Assembly (NCBI GenBank): GCA_905221605.1
Contig: CAJNDS010002471.1
Span: 182,001-246,000, forward strand
Source: Symbiodinium natans
Taxonomy: Eukaryota; Sar; Dinophyceae; Suessiales; Symbiodiniaceae
Direction: 5' to 3'
DNA: 64,000 nucleotides
In this document: positions 30,647-41,800 of the stretch, piece by piece
Numbering within the stretch: position 1 is the stretch's first letter
How the letters are laid out: each line of letters begins with the position of its first letter
Program-made: the position numbers and the translations under genes
The notes under the pieces: model-generated
What the model was told of the DNA's origin: nothing
What the model saw: the letters and a program-made list of their open reading frames with translations, nothing else
Databases searched by the model: none

Positions 30647-31562
30647 CTGCTCATGCAAAGGCTGGGGAAAGGTCTGTATATAGATTGAAACCCAGGCATA
30701 TATGTGATAATAAATATAAATATACATATATATAGATGTCAGGTATGCAAAGGACCTATGCATGTACGCATGTATAGTATGCTTAGACCATGTCGATCTG
30801 TTTGATGAGGATAAGATTAACGAGCAACGGCAGCATGCAAACTCAGAGCGTGACAACCCGAGTCCAAAGACCCAACTTTTGTTCGAATTTACCCCCTCCC
30901 CTCTCCTTGCGTAGCTGCTGGGACACTCGTGTGTCAACCAGCTTTGAATCTCGATTCTCCCGGTGGCTGCTCTTGAACAACTAAGAATACACGATATGGC
31001 TTGGGAGCCTTCTTTTGTCCTACGCTAGGGTCTGCCAACAAAGCCTAAATCCCGATGACTGATACCTTTTGACAGCTCTTTCGAAAGATGCTGCACAAGC
31101 GCGAACACTATGCAATGATGATGGAAGGTACTCTGAACGTTGAATTTGCTGAATATTGATTTCATATGTGAATTGGCCAAAAAGGGATGCCGGTTGCCCG
31201 CACCAATTGGTCCGGGCGGCTCTGGCAAGAGGCTTGTCGGCGGCGTCTGGCACAAGGGCTCTTGCATGCTGACAAGCACAGGAGTGGATACCCTGCATGC
31301 TGAGCTGCAACAGTTGCACTACCCAGGATGTCCATGTGCAGCTGGTAGGCTCTGGCTGCAGGGGAAAAACCTCAAGTATGCTGGCTGCTAGACGACAGAA
31401 GAATCAAACGAGCAGGGCTCTCAGCACCCAACAATTGTCAATGCAAGGTCCTCAGTCAAGACCCCAACCCTCGCAGCCGGACTCTCACAACCCTGAAGCC
31501 CGAAAATAAACCTAAACCCTAAACCCTAAACCCTAAACCCCAAGCCCTAAACCCTAAACCAC

Positions 31563-31658
31563 CGTTTGAAGGAGGTAGGCCTCCACGAGATGCGAGGCGG
31601 CCACTTGGCCCAGCGGCTTCGTCGCAAGGGCCTGTGCATCCTCGCTGCTCATGTCTGC
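31563..31658 (-). CDS. exon ADMSSEDAQALATKPLGQ
   Basis: 32 codons, acceptor CCTCCCAG|GCAGAC, donor CAAACG|GTGGTTTAGGG; the repeat starts two bases after the donor GT. CCCTAAACCCAG ends about 10 nt before the acceptor. Phase 0 at both ends; continues ...AASHLVEAYLLQT. Confidence 0.84.
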
Positions 31659-32799
31659 CTGGGAGGGCTGGGTTTAGGGCTTAGGTTTAGGGTTTAGCGT
31701 TTAGGGTTTAGGGTGTCGGGTTTAGGGTTTAGAGTTTAGGGCTATATGAAGATGTAAGGTTCGAGAGCGCAGAGAATATGCCAGTTCGAGGCCTGCACCA
31801 TAGAAAGCTTTGAGAAGCCTGATGCCCGAAGTTTTGAGTCGGGAACTTTACCTTTTAAAGTGTACACAGGAAGTCACTGGGAGCCGATGAGCCGAACTTA
31901 AGAACGAGTACGTATGCGGCCCTGTGTTGCCCGGGGATGACATGGTTGACTGGGTGTTGCTTCAAAGCCCTTTGAAAATTATTTATGAATAGGTTCCCTT
32001 ACACGGGAAAGAAGGGAAATTTAAAATTATCCCAAAGCAATACCCAGTTGAAGGCCTAACTGTCATCTGAAGCTTGTTCGAAAGTCCAGCTCTCTGAGTC
32101 GGGATACAACGCTTGCAACCTACTGGCGTGCGAAAACCCTGGAACCAGCCGATGCCCGGCCAGTTCGCAGACACGAGATGACCGCTTTCGATGAGCACTC
32201 AGACGGAGCTTGGCTGTTTCAAAGGTGCTACTACTGATGCCTCCGCATCTCCCCCACAGGCCAAGCAGCACTTCCGGAAAGTAGACGCTCAGTGCAGTTC
32301 CTCAGTTGCCCAGGTTCCCTTGACCTAAAACTTCAGACACTCCCAACGCTTCTCTAATCGAGCTGAACCCTCCCCACAGGTTCCAGCTGTTCGCGCGATT
32401 TGCGACAGGGCCCGCAAAGCTGACACACACGCTTCGCTTGCGATGTGCGGCGAGCTGGAGCAACATGACATCCCAGGATGGGCTTTCGGCCCTATACATC
32501 CCCCATAATCAACCCTATATGGGGCCTTGTTAAGGGGTTTTTAGGGTAGAATAGCCCGTCCTGGTCTCCGATATGTGTCATTTCCCGCAACATGTTGTGC
32601 AAGCCTCATGCCTTCATGATGGATCTGCGGCTCGTTGCATGTCGCCGAATACACTAGGCTGATTTACAAAACCTTTGCTGCTGCACCGAATTTCCCAAGA
32701 AAAACTTAGTTGAGTGGGTCACAAGCATACCTTCGGAGCCGGCAAAGCCCTGCTTGCACTTCATGTGACTGCATGGTTGCGCTTGCTAGGAGATGACTG

Positions 32800-33345
32800 C
32801 CACGCACACACACTCACACACACTCACACACACTCCTGCCATTCTGCCTGACAGTCGCGCTGCAAGGTGCCGTTCGCTGTGCGATGTCTTTCTGCTATGA
32901 GCCGCGTGGCACGAACTTTCAACAACCACCAATCGTTATAAGGCTTTGCTTCGCACTCAAACGCCCGCCTGTTCCGCGAAGTCTTGCACTGAGAAACCAT
33001 CTTGATCCGTTTACAGACACACAGACACAGACGCAGACACAGAGACAAACTCACACACACACGCACACAGACCAACAGACAAACAAACAGGCAAACACAC
33101 GAACACACAAACACACAGGCACACCAGCACGCAAGCACACATGCACACAAGCACATAAGCACACAAACAAATAGACAGACAAACACACAAACAAACAAGC
33201 AAGCAAACAAACAAACAAACACACAAAAACACACGAAAAAACACACACACACACACACAAAAACACACAAACACAGGCAGACAGACAGCCAGACAGCCAG
33301 ACAGACAGACCGACAGACAGACAGGCACACAACAAAAACAAAAAA
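32800..33345. repeat. CA-rich microsatellite region
   Basis: CACACACT repeats at 32802-32835, then about 330 bp of ACA/CAGA/ACAAA repeats from 33014. The Cys/Val-rich minus frames and Thr/Gln/His-rich plus frames are simple-sequence artefacts. Confidence 0.95.
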
Positions 33346-33733
33346 AAGGACTTAAAGTCGCCAAAGCTCAAAGGCAAGTGCCTGATTCTTTGGATCATTT
33401 CTACAAACCCCAAGAAGAAGAATTGCGACAACAACTCTTTGAACACCCTACTAAGCTAAAACGCCCCTGTTTTCCGCCAGGACGTGATAAAGCCCCTACC
33501 CCTACACCTTCCCAGACCTTCCAAAACCCCTTAATTAAGGTATATACTCTAATTCAAAATAAGGATCCTTAGTATAAATTAGGGTAATATTCCTTAATTA
33601 GGGGGTTTTGGAAGATCTGGGTTCTACCCCGAAAACTTAGTTGTCCAGTACCTAGGGGTTTTAAAGGTTAACCTTTGGGATTATAAGGGGAATATATGAA
33701 CCCAAAAAGGTTAAAGGTTACCTACTCTACTAC

Positions 33734-33810
33734 TAAGAAAAACTGCACAAGCTCTTCTTCCAGGGCGGGGCGCAGCACCGCAAGCGAGGGGCATCCCAAC
33801 AGGCAGGCAC
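33734..33810 (-). CDS. exon LLGCPSLAVLRPALEEELV
   Basis: Acceptor CCCGAAG|GTGCCT; donor either CTT|GTGCAG (end 33749) or TTA|GTAGTA (end 33734). Leucine-rich helical peptide. A short palindrome (33662-33720) follows in the intron. Confidence 0.63.
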
Positions 33811-33837
33811 CTTCGGGAACCCTATATGAACCCTGTC

Positions 33838-33914
33838 GGTTTAGGGTTTAGGGTTTAGGGTTTAGGGTTTAGGGTTTAGGGTTTAGGGTTTAGGGTTTAG
33901 GGTTTAGGGTTTAG
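33838..33914. repeat. TTTAGGG array
   Basis: Eleven exact units, upstream of the exon at 33734-33810 on the minus strand. Confidence 0.97.
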
Positions 33915-35050
33915 TCCGAAACCCGCGTCATTTGTGTAATTTGGCACTGGTTCTGGGTTTCTAGATGGTTCGGCTAAATCAGGTTTTGGATGTTAGGGGC
34001 TGGGGATTCTGTCTTGATTCGGCACTGGCTCTGAACCACCTTTCAGGAATGTGTCTCTTGACCTGGGGATGTTGGCTGAATGGGCGATTCAGTGATTCAA
34101 CGGTTTCTGGTATGCCTCAGCCTACTACCTCGACTTCCCATATGTCATATGGGCATAAGCGCGGCGCCCTACGCTTCATTCCAGCTTAGTCTAGACCTGC
34201 AGCCTGAAACGACGGTGCACAGGAGAGCTTTGAACAATGTCACACCGTAGTCCAAGGCAGTCTGCACGGGGTTCTTTTGGGCTCATCCGTTGGCCTGGCC
34301 TCTTCCCACACATTCTGTAATTGAAAGCTTGGTGGAGGACCGTTGCCTAATGCTGCTGGCATGTATGTAGGGTGTGCCTGACCCGAAGCACCTTTCGCAA
34401 AGTCTGACCAACTCCACCCCTGATAAAAGTAGCATATACACACACACACACACACACAAAGGAAACACATGACCTACATAAAATAGGGGCCTGAATAATT
34501 AGAATAGGGTTTGGGGGCTTTTGTAGTATAATCATAAAGGGATCATCAGGGAAATACTATGAAATTAGCAGCTATTCCGACCCCTATATTAAACGCACTC
34601 ACCCGCCAGGCATGCGCAGCAAGCGTGCTTCAGAACCAGTTGGGCTGAAGCTGCAGACGCCGGGGAATGTAAGGAAAATAAAGTACAGCCAGCAGCTCTC
34701 AAAACACCCAAACTGGTCAGACAACATACAGTATTCAAAGGGCATACCTCGACAAAATACGTAAGACTAGATCTGAAAGATAGTTCAAAGGCCTACCGCA
34801 ATGCCGTAAGCCGAATCTGATGGGTATAAAGTCGGTAGGCCCTGTGAATTTCGCCAGCTGCGTCACATGGCCACTTGATGCCACTTGACACTGCCGAGGG
34901 TTTTGGGCCCCCAGCTGTAGCTGGCTGTCCTCTGCAATGTTCGAGCGTATAGACCTATAGCCAGCTCAGAACTGCATGAAGAAGAAGTCATCCGCGATGG
35001 GGTGGCTGCGCAGGGCATCAATGCGAGAAACCTCGCAGGGTTTTGAGGAG

Positions 35051-35152
35051 CTCTTTTAGGATGGCCCTTAAAACCCTCTGAAAAATCCTGAATATGATCC
35101 TGTTTAACCCAATAAGGGAAAATATAAACATATCCCAATGGCCTACCTAGTC
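35051..35152. mobile_element. repeat family H (copies 35051 and 61905)
   Basis: Two about 105-bp copies (35051-35152, 61905-62010) share AGGATGGCCCTTAAAA, TGAATATGA and GGCCTACCTAGT. Weak terminal inversion. Confidence 0.7.
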
Positions 35153-35347
35153 TTAGAAGTGTGTGCCAAGACGTCTTCCAAAACCCCTTAATTAAGGAAT
35201 ATACCCTAATTTATACTAAGGATCCTTATTAGGAATTAAGGTAAATACCTTAATTAAGGAATATACCCTAATTTATACTAAGGATCCCTATTAGGAATTA
35301 AGGTAAATACCTTAATTAAGGGGTTTTGGAAGATCTGAAAGAAGAGC

Positions 35348-35374
35348 CGCAGCTGGATGTCAAGCCCTGGTTCC
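35348..35374 (-). CDS. candidate 27-nt micro-exon
   Basis: Acceptor TTGTTCAG|GGAACC, donor CTGCG|GCTCTT (GC type), peptide EPGLDIQL. Lies between a TTTAGGG array and fold-back element 35172-35336. Gene assignment open. Confidence 0.42.
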
Positions 35375-35819
35375 CTGAACAACTTCGGAGTGCTTCTATT
35401 GCAGGGTCTGCTCAGCCTAATTGGGGGTTTAGGGTTTAGGGTTTAGGGTTTAGGGTTTAGGGTTTAGGGTTTGGCTATTTATGGGGGGAACCTAGGGGGG
35501 GGGGGGGGGTAGTATAAAGGGGGGGGTAGTAGGGGAACCCATGATATGAGGTAAACGCAGCTTTCTGCCAGCTCAGCGTACCTAATGTATCTACATCTTG
35601 AGCCTGCACTCTCAAAGACTCGACGCTGTCGGCATGCGGACCCTGGACAGCCTAAAATCAAATACCAAGCGCTAAGACGTCCCTAAAATCTGTTTGCAAC
35701 GGGCTTTCTGTCACCGCCCGGCTGTTGCAGAGCCAGAACCTCGTTGGTCCTAAACCCTAAACCCTAAACCCTAAACCCTAAAAATACCAAGCGCCAAGCG
35801 CTAAGACGTCCGAAGCTGC

Positions 35820-35861
35820 CTCGTCTGGGGAGAGGGAGAAGTCGTAGATGCCCAGGTTCTC
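35820..35861 (-). CDS. AKR gene, exon ENLGIYDFSLSPDE
   Basis: 14 codons, acceptor CCGCTAG|GAGAAC, donor GACGAG|GCAGC (GC type). Corresponds to the AKR C-terminal ENLxIFDFxLSxEDM. It is flanked by CCCTAAA on both sides, unlike the usual bracket. Confidence 0.88.
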
Positions 35862-38800
35862 CTAGCGGCGACTCTTGCAGAAAAGCACCCAGCCGTCGCA
35901 GAATGCTCTTTGTCTGTGGAGATGCCCTAAACCCTAAACCCTAAACCCTAAACCCTAAACCCTAAACCCTAAACCCTAAACCCTAAACCCCAAAGCCTAA
36001 ACCCTAAACCTCTGCTCTGAAGTCCGAAGCCACTGCAAAGAGCGGTGGCATGATCGGCAAGTTTTCTTCACGGCATGAGGCCCTGAAGCCGCAATTAGGG
36101 TTGAGGGCTTGGGGTTTAAGAACCCAAAACCTACTTTTTTGTAGGTTAACCAAGAATCCTAGAAGGGGCTTTATCACAATAAACTACAAAAGAGGTAGGC
36201 TTTTCGTTCTTAAGGAAGCCCGAAACTCCCCCAAAACTCCTGAAACTCTGAGGCCTCAAGCGTTCCTTCATCACTTGAAACCGCTGTCGGCATTCTGGAA
36301 AATTGGAGTCCGCCCCTAAACCCTTCTCCAAGGGACTTCGCCCGCCTCAATGAAATCTGTGAGCCCAGCAGCCCGCAGTCAGTTAAACCCTAAGCCCTTT
36401 TTGCATCTGGCCTGCTGTGACTCTGCCAGGTAACCAATACTGACTACTCAACGCCTTAAGCGAGGAGGCGACTCGTGCGCGAAAGCCAAGCATCGGGAAC
36501 TATCGCCCTAAACCCTTAAACCCTAAACCCCTAAACCCCTAAACTTAAACCCTAAAACCCTAAACCCTAAACCCTAAAACCCTAAAGCCCCCTAAAACCC
36601 CTAAAGCCAGGTTCTCCTTCATGTGTTTGGGATTGCCAGTCCCTGGGATGATGCTCACATTCCTGAGCTGGTCATCTCTTTTTGGGGGATTGGTTGCCTT
36701 ATGTTTCCCAGGGCTTGAGGCATTGTAAGAGGTTGTTTTTGCTTAGGTTTACGGGGGCCATCTCGACACAAGCCTGCAAATTGCTAAGCCCTTTGCGGAA
36801 GCTAAGGGGTGATGAAGAGCCTGGAAAAACTAGGCGAAAAACCTGAATGGGTTGAGCCCAAAGCCTGAACCCAGAATGTTTCACGCGAACAGCAGCACAA
36901 GATTCACGGCCCCGCGTTCCTCGCAAGCCTAACAAGAAGCTCCGCGGAGCTGCACGTCGCTATGAGACATAACGCGCCGCGCGGTCGGAAACCCTTACCC
37001 TAGGGCTCCAAGTATACAAATAATACCTACGTTGGGGTCTAAAGTCTATAAATAATGCCTCCTTCGGGCTATTTGGAGCCTTAGGGTTACACCCCAAATT
37101 CCATGGTAGGTTGTCTTGGAGCTGGCAGTGCTAGCCGAGTACTGCCTGACAGGACGCAGAATTGAATTGCTAGGCTTGGCCCAATCTCTGTTATGGTCTT
37201 TTGGCTTCGTACTCAGGGTTTGCCGCATACCAGCTACCAAATGTTTCGCAAAACCCTAAACCCTAAACCCTAAACCCTGAACCCTGAACCCTGAACCCTG
37301 AACCCTGAACCCTGAACCCTGAACCCTGAACCTTCGCAAAAATGGCGACAGCGGCCAAGTCTCTTTGCCAAAGCCCAGCGCAGCAAGACCTGGCTCGAGC
37401 ATGCGGCTTCGAAGGCTTGGAAACTTGTTGTATGGGTTTAAGGTTTAGGGTTTAGGGTTTAGGGCTTGGGGTTTAGGGTTTGGCCCTGGCATCACCCAGA
37501 AAGAATATTGCTATACAATTGCAGTCAAGCTTTTTCATGCAGTGACTTCTTGAAGGACGCATGCAGAAGGGAACTCTCAGTCAGACACATGGCTGATTCG
37601 AAAACCGAAGCCCATACTTCCACATCAAAGTTAAGGGTTTAGGGTTTAGGGTTTAAAGCCCTGAAACCACTACATCGTCTAAAATTCTGGGAAACTCTGT
37701 CACGCAGAACTCGCACCTGCCCCGAAGATCGGGAATGCTTCTTGCCGATCGCTTTGATGTCGTCGAGCTGGGATTTGGAGTGAAGGCTCAGTCAGAAGAG
37801 AATCTGGACGCACCCTGATGTGAACTTAATTGAACCCTAAACCCTAAACTCTGGTGAAATAAACTGAACACTAAACCCTAAACCCTGGTGAACTAAATTG
37901 AACCCTACACCCTAAACCCTACATAAACCCTAAACCCTGAACCCTATATAAACCCTAAACCCTAAACCCTAAACCCTGCACCCTAAACCCTAAACCCCTG
38001 TTTCTTGCCTCGGGTTTCGGCTGGAATCGCCGAGGGCTGTGAAAAGTTTAAGGATGGCAGGCTTTGCTCCACATGAAAGGCACGGACCCCTCGGAGTTTA
38101 CGGTTTAGGATTTAGGGTTTAGGGCTAGGGTTTAGGGTTTAGGGTTTAGGGTTTAGGGTTTAGGGTTGAGGGCTTCCATGCCCGGTGCCCTAACTTTGGG
38201 GCTTTGCCCTCGGAATCTGCAAGCACTGTCGCAAACAGCAAGAGATCTGCCTGAAGCGTCTTGTCCTTGGACTGAAGACCACCCAATGAGAAGTACGCGG
38301 TGATGACAATCCGATTGGCGTTGCAGAAGTCCACGATCTCCTGCAGGTGAAGGGCACGCAATGTCCCTTGCCGCTATAGGCAGTGACATACACATACACG
38401 TACATGGATATGTATATATATATATGCATATTTGTGTATATTCTTGTGTATGTATATATATATATATTATAATATATATGGGTATGTATCTATGTATGTA
38501 CGTTACTTTGGGTTCGTTGATATTCGGGACTTTGGACTTTGGCTTGCAGCCCCAGCGCAAGCGATGCAAGCCACATCTTGAATCTTGGACCAAAGGGTTT
38601 AGGGTTTAGGGTTTAGGGTTTAGGGTTAATCGGCTCATGATGTTTTTTTGGTTCAAGATGGATGTTGGATACAAGTTCCAACATTCGTTCAAGTATGCAT
38701 TCAATCCTTGGAAGGGAGAGTGAAGGTTCCCAGGACTAAGAGGAGCTTCAATCTTCAAACTCAAACTCAGAATGTTGAACACAAAGCTCGATGTGTTTTG

Positions 38801-41800
38801 AAGTTGTCATTCAAATGAGAACTGGGGGTTGAATATTTCTCCTAAACCTTTCCTGGCAATATTCGATCTTCAGTCTTCAAACCCAAACTCGTGAATAACA
38901 CGTACTCACGATGACGGAGCAAAGGAAAAATGATGCATGTGGCTTATGACCTTTGGCGTTGCGCCTGCACCTGAACAGGACAAAAGCCCTCCAAATCCTT
39001 CACCCCAACTCCAACCATAATCCTAGGACAAAGGCTCCACCACCTCGACTTAAGACCAACCTAGGAATAAAAAAAAGTGACCTTCTTGGTTTAAAGGGGC
39101 TTGTAAGGGAACCTAAACAAGCCCCCCCCCCCCCCCGCCCCAAACAAAAACAAAAAGGGGCGGATAAGGGCCGACTCTGAGTCCCAGTCCCTAAACCCTA
39201 GCCCTAAACCCTAAACCCTAAACCCGAAACCCTAAACCCTAAACCCTAAACCCTAGCACACGGCTCCTGCTGAAAATCGGGAATCCATGGATGGAACTGG
39301 ATCTGATTGGCCGCGATGGGTGCCATGCCCAGGCCCTGGAGTTCCTGGAGGGCTCTTTTTGGGGGCAGCTTAGGGTTTAGGGTTTAGGGTTTAGGGTTTA
39401 GGGTTTAGGGTTTAGGGTTTAGGGTTTAGGGTTTAGGGCTTGGGGTTTAGGGTTTTTGGGAGAGTTTTGAGGGTTTCAGAGTTTTGGGGGGATGCGGTCC
39501 CCGCAGCCCCTCAGTGCAGGACTCAAGACCCAACCCACGTTTTTTTCTTCTATACTCCCCTCAGAACCTGAATCAAAAACATATGTTTTAATATCCTCTT
39601 GGTTTTTATATAAGCAAATGTAAAAAATACTTCCCGAGGGGGATATAGATTTGGGGTGTATGGAGTTGCGGGGATTCTATGGTCCGACTGTCGAGGAGGC
39701 TCCACGAATTCACAATCGTAGTCAAGGTACAAGAACCTAGGCTACTTTGCAAGTTGCAGCAAATTGAGAATCTCGCTCTTTGCTGTTCGGGTGTTGGATG
39801 CTTTGGTTTGGCGTTACCAGGATGGGCTATTAGGCCCTATAATCCCCATAATCAACCCATAAGGGGCCTTTTTAAGGGGTTATATAGGGCCTAATAGCCC
39901 GTCCTGGTAAGTTACAGATAGCACGAATTGTTCACTCGCATCCTGGAGAGGGGTCTGCAAAGACCACACTTGGTCATTCTCTCCCTGCTTTTGGAGGCCA
40001 CTGTGCTCTCGAGCTATTAGTGCGGCATTCAGACTTGGCACCCCACTTGCCCCACTCCTTCCAGGTAGGAAGGCTGTACTTTGTGGTGGAGCTCGAATGT
40101 GAAGGCAAGTCTTAGAAAGCCTTGCTGCTTCCGGCAGATACCTGTATATGTTGCTGGCAATGACAATCTATGCCATGGATCAGAACAGCTTGCGAACCCA
40201 CATGTTCCGGCATTGCCACCCACCGCCATCACTGCAAGGACTGTTTGGGTCGATGCGTTGCAGCAGACAAGGCCATGCCGGGACGACTCATTGCCTCAGA
40301 ACCTCCGCCTTTGTAGGAGGCGCAACCAAGATCCACGGCTGTTCAAAACGAAGCCCCCGCTCCTTCATCTGCGGAACGCGGAAGTTGCTCACGCCCACAT
40401 CGCGAATCAGGCCTGTTGCGCATGTCCCCTAAACCCTAAACCCTAAACCCTAAACCCTAAACCCTAAACCCTAAACTGGAGCAGTTCAGGGTCCTGTCCT
40501 GCCTAGCTTGTGGGTCGTACTTGCAACATACTGAAAGGTCACTTTCCACTTCCACGCACTGTGTCAACCACCGGCTACACAGAAAGGCGCTCCTGTTGTC
40601 CGCCTGGTCAACTTGCAAAAGCCTAGTTCCCGTAGCCCCAGAGGCCGTATGGGCTTGATGGGGCATGGGGAGCTGCGCACAAGGCCCCGACGCATCACGT
40701 ACGACGCAGGTGCAAGCTGCTGGGTCTCAGCTCGCAGAGATGACTAGCTTTGCAGTGGCTTCGGAGGCCCATGCCCAAACTTTTGCAAACCCCTATAGCC
40801 AGCGGGCGAATAAAGTGCTCACCCTAAACCCTAAACCCTAAACCCTAAACCCTAAACCCTAAACCCTTCACTTGCCTTGCTCCCGCAGCTCGGAAAGCGC
40901 TTTCCACGTAGCTTTGCGGCAGGTCACCTCCGCAAGGAAGCGCAAAAGAGCTTCGGGGGTAGGACATCAAAGCTCCAAAGCCTCTGAAGCCGTAAACATC
41001 CGTGCTACAGCGTTCACCTAACTTTGGGGGGGGGAGGGGAGGGCGCATCAAGGAGCCCAGGCCATGCCAGAAGCAGAGCCCACTCCAAAATCGTCGCGCT
41101 GCTTCAGTGGCACTGCTTGACTCGCTAAACCCTCAACTCGATAACTAATCTCCACATCTCTGAGCCTGCAACCCTCAACTTTCCATCAGCCAGCTACCCT
41201 TTAGGGCTTTAGGGCTTTTATGGGATGTGCTGGGTTCAGAGTTCTGTTTCAGGCCCCCCTAAACTCTAAACCCTAAACCCTAAACCCTAAACCCTTCCAT
41301 AATGATGCCTGCATTGGGCCCACTAGACATTGGATCCATAGCCTGGTCCTCGCAAGGCATGTGGGAGAACTCGTCGCCCTGCATCAAGTTTAGGGGTTTA
41401 GGGTTTTTTAGGATTTAGGGTTTAGGGTTGAGGGTTGCGCGAGTTTTTTTCGTTGCCGCATAGCTGGCCGAACCACAGGTTACGTGAGTTAGGGCTTGAT
41501 GGCTCAGTAGGGCCCCTTTGTTTGGGCTTCTAACTGGCTTCTATACCCGGATTCACTGCATGATGAGGGGGTTTGGGCACCTTGGCGCCCCATGTCCCTA
41601 CCTCCCTTCCCATATCCTGAAGCACGACAATTCAGAAGACCCGAATCAGGCTAGGAGCGTCGCCGATGAGCCAGTTCATTCCGCCCCACCACGCGGCAAC
41701 CATCCTCCAACTGATCATCCGCGGGGCATGCAGCAAAACCAGGTCCTTGGCTTGCAGTGTTTAGGGCTTCGTTTCAGGCTCATGCACTTCAACTCTTTCA

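Noticed and set aside
32824-33446. Cys/Val-rich ORFs of 117-168 codons
   Set aside because: Translation of CA-type microsatellites; no splice or family support.
36010-36082. Open frame ASCREENLPIMPPLFAVASD with AG|G and a GT donor abutting a telomeric array
   Set aside because: It lies inside the AKR intron whose flanking exons join in phase without it, and its third-position G/C is low.
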